A DNA stretch of 40,760 bases, from NCBI GenBank assembly GCA_017428635.1, contig JAFRQK010000013.1:1-40760 (forward strand). Direction: 5' to 3'. Source of the stretch: Clostridia bacterium. Its GTDB lineage: Bacteria > Bacillota > Clostridia > Oscillospirales > CAG-272. The translations under genes were made by a program, and so were the position numbers. The notes under the pieces are model-generated. The model saw nothing but the letters and a program-made list of their open reading frames with translations. It ran no database searches and was not told the origin of the DNA. Numbering within the stretch: the first letter of the stretch is position 1; the number at the start of each line of letters is the position of its first letter. This document shows, piece after piece, positions 32,812-39,864 of the stretch.

Positions 32812-34032
32812 TCACCATACGAGTTCTTCCGCGTGAAGCGGATGAACGTTCTTCCTGATGCTTGCGATCCTGCCGCCGCGCAGCTTGACGACCCGGTCCG
32901 CCATCTTCGCGATCTCGGAGTTGTGCGTGACCATCAGCACTGTCGCACCTTGATTTTTTACTATGTCTTCTATAACGGACAGGACCTCGATACTCGTCGA
33001 ATGGTCCAGCGCCGCAGTCGGCTCGTCGGCGAGAATGAGTTTAGGACGCTTTACTATGGCGCGCGCTATCGAGACGCGCTGCTGCTGTCCTCCGGACATC
33101 TGTCCCGGAAAGTTGTTCGCGCGATCGGTAAGCCGGACCTTCTCTATCGCTTCCTCCGAGGGCATCGGATCATTCACTATCTCTGCTATGAACCGTACGT
33201 TTTCGATCGCGGTCAGATTAGGCATAAGATTGTAGGATTGGAATATAAATCCGACGAATTCGCGTCTGTATCGAGTGAGCTCCGCCTCAGTCGGGTGCGA
33301 CAGATCCCTGCCTTCAACGGTAATCACCCCGTCCGTAAGGGAATCCATTCCGCCGATGATATTCATCATCGTAGATTTACCGCATCCGGACTCGCCGAGA
33401 ACGACGACGAATTCGTTCTTGTAGATATCGAGATTGATCCCCTTCAGGACCTGAACCTTTCCGTCCCCCGACGGGTATTCCTTCGTGACGTTTCTGAGCG
33501 TCGCAAGGACTTCCTTCTTCTCGCCGGCATCGATGAAAAGTCCCTTTTCTTCTATCGTTATCGCCGCGAGCGCCGCCATACGCTCGCAGATCTTCAGTTC
33601 CTCGGCATCGTAGAGAGTACCGTCTTTTTTGTTTACGATCTCCACACATCCGATCACGTCGTGCAGATTGTTCAGGGGAACACAAATCATGGACTTCGTG
33701 ACAAGGCCGTAGTCGTCAAACACATATCCGTCAAAACGCGGATCGTTCGCGGCGTCAGAGACGATCACCGATTTCCCGGTCCCGGTCACGGCGCCTTCGA
33801 TCCCGATCCCGTTTTCCACCGAAACTCCGGAAATATCCGCGGCCCCGATATAGAACATAGGGATGAGACGATTCGTGTTTTCATCAAGAATCCAGATCGC
33901 CCCCGCCTCGCTTTCAAGCGTGTTGACGATTATATCGAGACTTCCCGACAGCGCCTCGTCGATCCGGTCGACTTCGAGCAGCTGTTCCATAATCTGCCAG
34001 GTGGCTTTCATGAGTCTTTTTTCTTGTATCAC
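32812..34032 (-). CDS. GAF domain fused to MacB/LolD-type ABC transporter ATPase
   Basis: A 406-residue protein starting at GTG 34032, with AAAGGAG ten nt upstream; the ATG at residue 8 has no ribosome binding site. Residues about 15-160 form a GAF sensor domain (SESEAG-type AGAIWILDENTNRLIPMF, SVIVSDAANDPRF, SMICVPLNNLHDVIGCVEIVN). Residues about 175-400 form an ABC ATPase: Walker A GESGCGKS (213-220), Q-loop FQSYNLMPNLTA, signature SGGQQQRVSIARA (313-325), Walker B LILADEP (332-338) and H-loop MVTHN. The ATPase belongs to the type that pairs with FtsX/MacB permeases such as the gene six nt downstream. A GAF domain placed before the ATPase suggests ligand- or redox-gated transport, which is uncommon. 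The operon has a promoter with an inverted repeat just after the start of transcription. Confidence 0.9.
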   Translation of the reverse strand: MIQEKRLMKATWQIMEQLLEVDRIDEALSGSLDIIVNTLESEAGAIWILDENTNRLIPMFYIGAADISGVSVENGIGIEGAVTGTGKSVIVSDAANDPRFDGYVFDDYGLVTKSMICVPLNNLHDVIGCVEIVNKKDGTLYDAEELKICERMAALAAITIEEKGLFIDAGEKKEVLATLRNVTKEYPSGDGKVQVLKGINLDIYKNEFVVVLGESGCGKSTMMNIIGGMDSLTDGVITVEGRDLSHPTEAELTRYRREFVGFIFQSYNLMPNLTAIENVRFIAEIVNDPMPSEEAIEKVRLTDRANNFPGQMSGGQQQRVSIARAIVKRPKLILADEPTAALDHSTSIEVLSVIEDIVKNQGATVLMVTHNSEIAKMADRVVKLRGGRIASIRKNVHPLHAEELVW

Positions 34033-34089
34033 GTTACCGTTTCTCCTTTAATGATAAGCGTTCAGGAGCGATGGGAATTTCCCCGCACC

Positions 34090-34147
34090 TGATATTCATT
34101 GAATATCAACTGAATGTATTTTACCACATACACCGTACCGGGTTCAA
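34090..34147 (-). promoter_or_regulatory. Promoter and operator of the GAF-ABC operon
   Basis: On the minus strand TTGAAC (34147-34142), 18-bp spacer ending TGTGG, TAAAAT (34123-34118). An inverted repeat TGATATTC-ATT-GAATATCA (34090-34108) lies just after the predicted start site, a classic repressor-operator position. No adjacent regulator gene was identified. Confidence 0.7.
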
Positions 34148-34269
34148 CCGAAACGAAAAAATCGACAAAACAATAGAGTTCGATGCTGATATCCGGTCCG
34201 GTAAGATAGTAGTTGATGGCTGGGTCACGCGGACATAGATACGACAGTTCATATCAATTATCCTCACAC

Positions 34270-34350
34270 AAGTGATTATTTGAAAGTCAAGGCAGCTTGA
34301 ATTGTATGTAAAACAAGAAGATCGGGAGGTTCACGCTTCCCGGTTTTTGT
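34270..34350 (+). repeat. Left non-coding repeat flanking the toxin-antitoxin pair, with terminator
   Basis: The 45-bp segment 34270-34314 is closely similar to 35040-35083: the same AAGTGATTATTTGAAAG start and TTGAATTGTATGTAAAAC end, with a different middle. The terminator-like segment 34318-34350 (CGGGAGG/CTTCCCG, then GTTTTT) is closely similar to 35001-35033, differing at two stem-loop positions. No gene precedes this terminator. The rest of 34148-34269 shows nothing recognisable. Confidence 0.85.
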
Positions 34351-34384
34351 TTTGTAAACTTTTCTTTTTTCTTGCATAACTCTA

Positions 34385-34413
34385 TTGACAACGGGGCATA
34401 ATTGTGATACAAT
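34385..34413 (+). promoter_or_regulatory. Promoter for the toxin-antitoxin operon
   Basis: TTGACA (34385-34390), 17-bp spacer ending TGTGA, TACAAT (34408-34413). It overlaps the 5' end of the longer open frame, which confirms the later antitoxin start. Confidence 0.85.
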
Positions 34414-34438
34414 AATGTCACGAAAGGAGATGTACATT

Positions 34439-34699
34439 ATGCCTCAAATTATTCCGATCAGAGATTTAAAAAAGACGAGCGAGTTGTCTCAAATGTGTAA
34501 AAATGCTACCGAGCCGATCTTTATCACGAAGAACGGTTACGGCGATATGGTTATTATGAGTATGGAAATGTACGAAAAAAAGATGTATATGCTCGACGTA
34601 TATGCGAAGCTTGACGCCGCCGAGGAGCAGGCTCGGCAAGGAAAGGTACTTGACGCCGGTGAAGGCTTGAAGAGTATCAGGGAAAAGTACAATGTATAA
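34439..34699 (+). CDS. Phd/YefM-family antitoxin
   Basis: An 86-residue protein from ATG 34439, with AAAGGAG ten nt upstream and inside a transcript starting near 34420. The N-terminal half (PQIIPIRDLKKTSELSQM, EPIFITKNGYGDMVIMSMEMYE) is the Phd/YefM DNA-binding fold. The C-terminal part (KLDAAEEQARQGKVLDAGEGL) is the helical segment that wraps and blocks the toxin. Antitoxins of this family bind their own promoter. The gene overlaps the toxin start by eight nt, so the two products are made together. Confidence 0.9.
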   Translation: MPQIIPIRDLKKTSELSQMCKNATEPIFITKNGYGDMVIMSMEMYEKKMYMLDVYAKLDAAEEQARQGKVLDAGEGLKSIREKYNV

Positions 34700-35000
34700 G
34701 ATTCTGATCACCGAGCTTGCCGGGAGAGACCTTGACGCGATCGTAGAATACATCGCCGTTCAGTTATCAAATCCGATCGCGGCGGGCGATCTGCTTGACG
34801 AGGTGGACAAATGCTATTCCTACCTTCGCTCAAACCCGTTCATTTATGCCAAGAGCATAGATGCGCGGCTTGAAAAGGAAGGATACCGCAAGGCGTTGAT
34901 CAAAAACTATATTCTTTTCTTCAAGGTATTTGAGAACGAGAAAAAGGTAATCGTTTACCGTATCATATACGGTGCAAGAGACTATCAAAAACTTCTGTAA
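34692..35000 (+). CDS. ParE/RelE-family toxin
   Basis: A 102-residue protein overlapping the antitoxin end. The motif set of the ParE/RelE fold is visible: YKILITELAGRDLDAIVEYIAVQL, LLDEVDKCYSYLRSNP, GYRKALIKNYILFFKVFENEKKVIVYRIIYGARDYQKLL. ParE members inhibit gyrase and RelE members cut mRNA at the ribosome. The sequence alone does not settle which, although the long N-terminal helix pair fits ParE better. Together with the antitoxin it forms a type II module that could stabilise this accessory region. Confidence 0.88.
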   Translation: MYKILITELAGRDLDAIVEYIAVQLSNPIAAGDLLDEVDKCYSYLRSNPFIYAKSIDARLEKEGYRKALIKNYILFFKVFENEKKVIVYRIIYGARDYQKLL

Positions 35001-35083
35001 AAGATCGGGAGGTTCGCGCCTCCCGGTTTTTGTCAAAGTAAGTGATTATTTGAAAGCTATGGTAGTTGAATTGTATGTAAAAC
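35001..35083 (+). repeat. Right non-coding repeat flanking the toxin-antitoxin pair, with terminator
   Basis: The terminator CGGGAGG-TTCGCG-CCTCCCG followed by GTTTTT (35006-35031) ends the toxin transcript. It is followed by a 44-bp segment (35040-35083) matching the left repeat at 34270. The order of the two parts is reversed relative to the left side. A further imperfect hairpin CGGCGGTCGC/GCGGTCGCCG follows at 35090-35114. Confidence 0.87.
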
Positions 35084-35132
35084 CGAAAACGGCGGTCGCG
35101 TTTTGCGGTCGCCGAAATTTTATAATAAAGTG

Positions 35133-35181
35133 TTTACTTTTTTACAATTGGGTAGTATAATAGGATATACAATGTCCTATT
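35133..35181 (+). promoter_or_regulatory. Plus-strand promoter with operator aimed antisense into the XRE gene
   Basis: TTTACT (35133-35138), 17-bp spacer, TATAAT (35156-35161). The inverted repeat AATAGGA/TCCTATT (35159-35181) overlaps the start of transcription. Transcripts would run antisense through the XRE gene towards the SLOG-like gene. Confidence 0.65.
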
Positions 35182-35182
35182 G

Positions 35183-35503
35183 TTATTTCTTTTTCAAATC
35201 CGTGATTCCATCGATTATGGATTTGAGACTTTCGAGTTGCCGGGGTGTCATCCTCCGCATCTTCTCAGAAAGTTCGTTAGCGAGGGTCGGATTTGTGTTA
35301 CTTTCCGTAAAAAATTCTCCCGGCGTCACCTTGAGGTATTCGCAGATATAGTAAAGCCCCTGTATAGACGGCATTGATTTCTGATTCTCGATACGGTTTA
35401 TATAACTCGGGTTTTGTCCTATATCCAATGACATTTCACGCGCTGTTACACCCTTTAACTCGCGCAATTTGGCGAGACGTTTAGCGATTAAATCTTCATA
35501 CAT
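35183..35503 (-). CDS. XRE-family transcriptional repressor
   Basis: A 106-residue protein from ATG 35503. An N-terminal helix-turn-helix of XRE type is clear (IAKRLAKLRELKGVTAREM, SLDIGQNPSYINRIENQKSM, LYYICEYLKVTPGEFF). The last 35 residues (LANELSEKMRRMTPRQLESL) form helices probably used for dimerisation. Such short XRE proteins repress their own and neighbouring promoters. The repeated ATAGGATAT sequences around this gene are likely targets. The GTG codons at 35518 and 35515 are possible starts, but they have no spaced ribosome binding site. Confidence 0.85.
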   Translation of the reverse strand: MYEDLIAKRLAKLRELKGVTAREMSLDIGQNPSYINRIENQKSMPSIQGLYYICEYLKVTPGEFFTESNTNPTLANELSEKMRRMTPRQLESLKSIIDGITDLKKK

Positions 35504-35515
35504 AAGGCATTCCAC

Positions 35516-35613
35516 CACCTATCCTACATTCCATAAGATATTATATGGCATAGTCGTGTCTAATATAGGATATCAGGTGTTTAATTTTTGTCATAATAGG
35601 ATATATAATATCC
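35516..35613. promoter_or_regulatory. XRE/SLOG divergent regulatory region with repeated operator sites
   Basis: ATAGGATAT occurs at 35565-35573 and 35596-35604, with an AGGATA variant near 35520-35526 (minus strand). The site at 35599-35613 is an inverted repeat GGATAT-ATA-ATATCC and covers the TATAAT (35604-35609) likely to drive the SLOG-like gene. A minus-strand TATAAT near 35541-35546 probably drives the XRE gene. Shared operators imply coordinated repression. Confidence 0.72.
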
Positions 35614-35638
35614 CAATTTGCAAGGAGTAGGGCATTTG

Positions 35639-36139
35639 ATGCTTAATTATAATCATTTGTTGGAGATTTTTACTGTTTCGTTCTTCGGGCATCGTTATAT
35701 AGATCGTTTCAGAATGATCGAGGACCGGCTTGAAGAATTGATTATAAAACTGCTCCGGGAACACGAGTACGTTGATTTTCTCGTCGGCAGGAACGGCGAC
35801 TTCGACCAACTTGTTTCAAGTACTATCAAAAGGGTTAAAAGAGAATTCCGTGACGATAACTGTACGCACATTCTGGTTTTGCCGTATAACTCCGCCGAGT
35901 TTCAGAATAATGATGACAGCTTTGCTGAGTATTACGACGAGATCGAGATTTGCCCGGAGTCTCACGCCGCGCATTTCAAAGCTGCTATGCAGATCCGAAA
36001 CAGGCGCATGGTCGACCGCTCTGATCTTATAGTGTGCTATGTCGAACATAACTCCGGCGGCGCATATCAAAGTATGACATATGCCGCAAAGCAGCAGAAG
36101 CAAATCATTAATATAGCGGTTGATCCTGTGACACATTAG
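35639..36139 (+). CDS. SLOG-like (Rossmann, DUF1273-type) nucleotide-binding protein
   Basis: A 166-residue protein from ATG 35639 with AAGGAG eleven nt upstream. Motifs of the SLOG/DUF1273 Rossmann group are present: FTVSFFGHRYID, VDFLVGRNGDFDQLV, CTHILVLPY and MVDRSDLIVCYVEHNSGGAYQSM. Family members bind nucleotides or nucleotide-derived ligands, and some act as sensors in defence or stress systems. The exact role is unknown. It is divergent from an XRE repressor, and the pair sits in AT-rich accessory DNA beside a toxin-antitoxin module, suggesting horizontal origin. Confidence 0.75.
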   Translation: MLNYNHLLEIFTVSFFGHRYIDRFRMIEDRLEELIIKLLREHEYVDFLVGRNGDFDQLVSSTIKRVKREFRDDNCTHILVLPYNSAEFQNNDDSFAEYYDEIEICPESHAAHFKAAMQIRNRRMVDRSDLIVCYVEHNSGGAYQSMTYAAKQQKQIINIAVDPVTH

Positions 36140-36233
36140 GAGTTTGTTGATAAAAAAATATGCATTACAGGCGATTAAATCGAGTCTATTATTTATGTTT
36201 TATAAATTTTCTTTTACATTACTTTGTAACACA

Positions 36234-36261
36234 TTGACTTTTGAACGGATTTAGATATAAT
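36234..36261 (+). promoter_or_regulatory. Promoter for the structured leader and CHAP-LRR gene
   Basis: TTGACT (36234-36239), 16-bp spacer, TATAAT (36256-36261). The predicted start, near 36267, coincides with the first base pairs of the long closing helix of the leader RNA. Confidence 0.75.
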
Positions 36262-36265
36262 ATAA

Positions 36266-36510
36266 TTACCACATTTCTTTTCAATCCCAGTCGGGAACGT
36301 ATAATCAAAAAGTATATTTGATTCTTTTTGCCTGCTCGATTATCAAGTCACCCAAGGGGCATAATTCAAGGTAGAATTATGTCCAATCGCCTTTTACGAG
36401 GTCCCTTGGTGGCTATCGAGTAGGAGTGAAAAGAAGTGTGGTAACTTTCGATTGCGACATGTTCTATATTTGCCGTCGGTCGAAAGATCGGCGGCATCTT
36501 ACTTTTATTT
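36266..36510 (+). ncRNA. Structured leader RNA or small ncRNA, class not identified
   Basis: An 18-bp helix pairs 36266-36283 with 36427-36444 (one G-U pair). Inside it lie the hairpin TCCC-AGTC-GGGA (36285-36296), two mutually exclusive hairpins (AATCAAA/TTTGATT at 36303-36323 or CAAAAAG/CTTTTTG at 36306-36330), a 10-bp helix (36331-36340 with 36415-36424), a 7-bp helix (CCAAGGG 36352-36358 with CCCTTGG 36403-36409) and a 9-bp hairpin with loop AAGGTA (36359-36382). A separate hairpin GCCGTCGGTC-GAAA-GATCGGCGGC (36472-36495), followed by T-rich sequence, could terminate transcription before the gene. The layout fits a regulatory leader or an independent small RNA. I did not recognise a known class. 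Confidence 0.7.
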
Positions 36511-36539
36511 GATTTTTAATTTTTAGGTGGGAATACAAG

Positions 36540-39500
36540 ATGAAAAAGAGATTTTTATCAATTCTTTTGACACTATCACTTTTGTTAACTTTTTTGCCGA
36601 CGCTACCTTTAACAGCATATGCAGTGGGAAACTATGGTGTAAACCTTGATTCGGACGCATATTATTCTTACACTAATCCGTTTTATTCAGTCGTTTTGCG
36701 AACAGGGCAGGAACAGTGTACATGGTATTGCTGGGGAAGAGCCTATGAACTGTTTGGGATTGATTTACCGTACAGAGGAAACGCGAACACCTGGAATTAT
36801 TCTTCGGGGAGCCTGATATATGATTCGACGCCGGCTGCACATTCAATTGCCGTATGGACATCCGGAGATCCCGGTCATGTGGCTTATGTTGAAGCTATTG
36901 AGGGCGATATAATTTATCTAACCGAAGCTAATCTTGATAACTGTGATTATACCGAGGGGTATCAGAATACTACTACCGGTTATTATGTGAATACAAGCGG
37001 AAACCTTTCATTTGATACCTGGAAAAACAGATCGACGCCAGACGGCTATATTCATCTTCCTATCATAGACAGCGGCACCTGTGGAAACAGTGTTAGCTGG
37101 GCGCTGACCTCCGACGGCGTTTTTTCGGTTTTCGGTTCCGGAGCTATGAACGATTACGAGGCATATAACGAAATGCCTTGGTATGATCATCTTGACGCAA
37201 TCGATAAAGTCATCATAAGCAACGGTATCACACACACGGGTGACGGTGCGTTTGACGGGTGCACAAACCTTAAAGAAATCAAACTGTCAAATACGATAGA
37301 AACTATGGGTTCATCGTTTACCCGGTGCTACGGTCTGGAAAGTGTCACGATTCCATACGGTGTAAAAGAACTAAGGGGAACGTTTGCGAGATGTTTTAAT
37401 CTCAAAGAAGTAACACTGCCTGACAGCCTTTTGAATATCGGAGACAGTACTTTTAATAATTGTCGGAGTTTAAAAACCATTACCATTCCAGACGGAGTTA
37501 CGGAATTTGGAAGCGCTACTTTTTCCGAAAGTGCCATTGAAAGCATTATGATACCGAATAATGTGACAGAAATTGGTGACGATTGTTTTTCACGGTGTAC
37601 AAATCTTTCGCACATTTCTCTGCCGAACAACATAACGCATATCAAATATCACACATTCGGGTATTGCAGTAATCTTTCAAGTGTCGTGATCCCGAACAGC
37701 GTTACTTACATAGACAGAGACGCATTCTGTTACTGCATCGGATTGAAAAGAATAACAATCCCCGACGGTATACCTTCTATTGGAGGAGGGACTTTTGAAG
37801 GATGTTCAGATTTAATCAGTGTGAATCTTCCGTCAAGCATTACTAAAGTTGAAGGATCTGCTTTTAACTATTGCGATAGTCTTATAGAGGTTTTTTACAG
37901 AGGTTCGCGTTTAGAATGGGAAGCAACTGCTATCGGAGAATATAACGCCCCGTTAGCAGACGCTGTAATCCACTATAATTATTTCGTTTCGGACGATATT
38001 GATACAAATGATGAAAATGTTTCTGAAGGAATCAGCGTAACTGATGCATTTTCTAAAGCAAAAGAGAATAATCGTGCAGTCACAATTAATTCAGACTCCT
38101 CCGTGATCGTATTTGACAGTAACGCCGTAAATCAAATAAGCGGACAGAATGTTGTATTTAAGATGGATTACGCACAAGGTGACGTTGATGACGCAGAGCT
38201 TGTTATGAATATTCATCTCGACGGGGCGACGTTTGAAAAAGGGTTTGCTAAAGTAACGACTGTCTTTGAAAAAACAGCACCCGACGGCAAAACCGCAAAG
38301 CTTTATTACATTGATAATGCAGGACATATGACGGATATGCACGCTGATTTTGAGGATAACAAAGTGTCGTTTGTTACTTCTCATTTCTCCACTTTTGCTG
38401 TAATATTTGTCGATGAACTCTGTCCGCAAGGACATACTCCTGATGTAAAAGTAATAGAAAATGAAGTCGCGCCAACCTGCGAAATTGACGGTAAATACGA
38501 CGAGGTAGTATATTGTTCCATCTGTCACACCGAACTAAGCCGTGAAATCTCGATCGTTCCCGCTATCGGTCACGATTGGAATGAAGGAACGGTTACAACT
38601 CCCGCAACCTGTACGACGGATGGCATAAGAACATATACTTGCAAGCATGACGCAAGCCATACGTATACGGAAGCGATTTCTGCGACGGGTCATACCCCTG
38701 CGTCTGCCGTAATAGAGAATGAAACGGCGGCAACTTGTGAAGTTAACGGCAGCTACGATGAAGTCGTCTATTGTTCCGTCTGCCACGCCGAAATCAGCCG
38801 TGAGACTACGACAGTACCCGCTATCGGTCACGATTGGGACAAAGGGACGGTTACAACTCCCGCAACCTGTACGATGGACGGCGTAAGAACGCATACTTGC
38901 AAGCATGACGCAAGCCATACGTATACCGAAGCGATACCCGCAACCGGACATACCCCGGCAGAAGCAGTAAGAGAAAACGAAGTTGCCCCTACCTGTTCTA
39001 CCGCAGGAAGTTATGACGAAGTCGTATACTGTTCTGTTTGCCATGAAGAAGTCAGCAGAGAACAAAAAACGATTCCGATTGATGAGGATGCGCACGATTG
39101 GGGCGAGTGGATACAAACCAAAGCACCCACCGAAACGGAACCCGGCGAAGAAACCCGCACCTGCAAGAACGATCCGAGCCATACCGAGACGAGAGACATA
39201 CCCGCTCTCGGTCCGTCACAGGTTGAACTCTCATTCCTTGATGACGAAGTCATAATAGTCGTTCCTAACAGTGCAACACCAGACGGATCCGAATTTGATG
39301 TGCAAAAGATCGTTCCACCTCCGGCAGAGGTCGTGGAAAAAGTCAAAGAGCAAATGGGTGCTTCTTCCGAAGTTCTTGCCTATTATGAAGTCAGATTGAC
39401 CGCCTCCGACGGCTCGTCGATCATACACCTTGACGGCGAAATCACGATCAAGGTCAAGATGCCGGAGCAGTACGTCGGAAGCAAATGTGTACGGATTCTT

Positions 39501-39596
39501 CAGGAAGACGAAACCGGGAAACTGATTGTTATGGAGTCCTGGTGGGAAGGCGAATACCTTTGCTATAAAACGGATTGGCTTGAGATTTATGACTAA
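36540..39596 (+). CDS. Secreted CHAP-domain, leucine-rich-repeat protein with CxxC repeats
   Basis: A 1018-residue protein with AGGTGGG nine nt before ATG. The signal peptide is residues 1-28. A CHAP domain (about 35-175) has the probable catalytic cysteine C60 (EQCTWYCWGRA) and histidine H113 (DPGHVAYVEA), with E129/N131 as further candidates. CHAP enzymes cleave peptidoglycan peptide bonds. BspA-like LRRs fill about 200-470 (VIISNGITHTGDGAFDGC, ITIPDGVTEFGSATFSES). A beta-rich domain lies at about 495-635, followed by three repeats of 75-80 residues, each with VVYCSxCHxE and TYTCKHDASHTYTE-type CxxC pairs, possibly metal-binding. The last 100 residues form a charged beta domain. No SLH or LPxTG anchor is seen. 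The gene is AT-richer than the first 34 kb and may be acquired. Confidence 0.85.
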   Translation: MKKRFLSILLTLSLLLTFLPTLPLTAYAVGNYGVNLDSDAYYSYTNPFYSVVLRTGQEQCTWYCWGRAYELFGIDLPYRGNANTWNYSSGSLIYDSTPAAHSIAVWTSGDPGHVAYVEAIEGDIIYLTEANLDNCDYTEGYQNTTTGYYVNTSGNLSFDTWKNRSTPDGYIHLPIIDSGTCGNSVSWALTSDGVFSVFGSGAMNDYEAYNEMPWYDHLDAIDKVIISNGITHTGDGAFDGCTNLKEIKLSNTIETMGSSFTRCYGLESVTIPYGVKELRGTFARCFNLKEVTLPDSLLNIGDSTFNNCRSLKTITIPDGVTEFGSATFSESAIESIMIPNNVTEIGDDCFSRCTNLSHISLPNNITHIKYHTFGYCSNLSSVVIPNSVTYIDRDAFCYCIGLKRITIPDGIPSIGGGTFEGCSDLISVNLPSSITKVEGSAFNYCDSLIEVFYRGSRLEWEATAIGEYNAPLADAVIHYNYFVSDDIDTNDENVSEGISVTDAFSKAKENNRAVTINSDSSVIVFDSNAVNQISGQNVVFKMDYAQGDVDDAELVMNIHLDGATFEKGFAKVTTVFEKTAPDGKTAKLYYIDNAGHMTDMHADFEDNKVSFVTSHFSTFAVIFVDELCPQGHTPDVKVIENEVAPTCEIDGKYDEVVYCSICHTELSREISIVPAIGHDWNEGTVTTPATCTTDGIRTYTCKHDASHTYTEAISATGHTPASAVIENETAATCEVNGSYDEVVYCSVCHAEISRETTTVPAIGHDWDKGTVTTPATCTMDGVRTHTCKHDASHTYTEAIPATGHTPAEAVRENEVAPTCSTAGSYDEVVYCSVCHEEVSREQKTIPIDEDAHDWGEWIQTKAPTETEPGEETRTCKNDPSHTETRDIPALGPSQVELSFLDDEVIIVVPNSATPDGSEFDVQKIVPPPAEVVEKVKEQMGASSEVLAYYEVRLTASDGSSIIHLDGEITIKVKMPEQYVGSKCVRILQEDETGKLIVMESWWEGEYLCYKTDWLEIYD

Positions 39597-39683
39597 CAGC
39601 TTTTATACGTGCGGCTGAGCAGAAATGCCCCGCCGCGCTGTTCTATGAGATAAAAGTTGTAAAAAATCTTTACTGAAAACTCA

Positions 39684-39711
39684 AAAAATCACAAGTGTGC
39701 TCTTGATTTTT
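39684..39711 (+). terminator. Terminator after the CHAP-LRR gene
   Basis: AAAAATC (39684-39690) and AAG (39693-39695) pair with CTT (39702-39704) and GATTTTT (39705-39711). A separate larger hairpin (CTTTTAT/ATAAAAG enclosing GTGCGGC/GCCGCGC) lies at about 39600-39658. Confidence 0.7.
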
Positions 39712-39731
39712 CTAAAAAACGTGGGTAATAT
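39703..39731 (+). promoter_or_regulatory. Promoter for the structured region at the right end
   Basis: TTGATT (39703-39708), 17-bp spacer ending GTGGG, TAATAT (39726-39731). The -35 box lies inside the 3' arm of the preceding terminator, as elsewhere in the window. Confidence 0.6.
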
Positions 39732-39740
39732 TTATATAGA

Positions 39741-39858
39741 GGCAGCAGAAGTATAATTGAATGTAGATACCGTTGACGTATATGCCTGAATTGATTTGAA
39801 CGGTAAGGGCGCCTGTTATGTCAACGGTATCTTTTTGTATATGTACACTTCTGCCGCC
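39741..39858. repeat. 118-bp element with near-perfect terminal inverted repeats, MITE-like or RNA domain
   Basis: GGCAGCAGAAGT (39741-39752) pairs with ACTTCTGCCGCC (39847-39858) with one mismatch. Inside, GATACCGTTGAC (39766-39777) pairs perfectly with GTCAACGGTATC (39820-39831), which is followed by TTTTT. The inner stem could be a terminator. The whole could be a small mobile element remnant or the 5' domain of the RNA that follows. Confidence 0.8.
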
Positions 39859-39864
39859 CGATCT

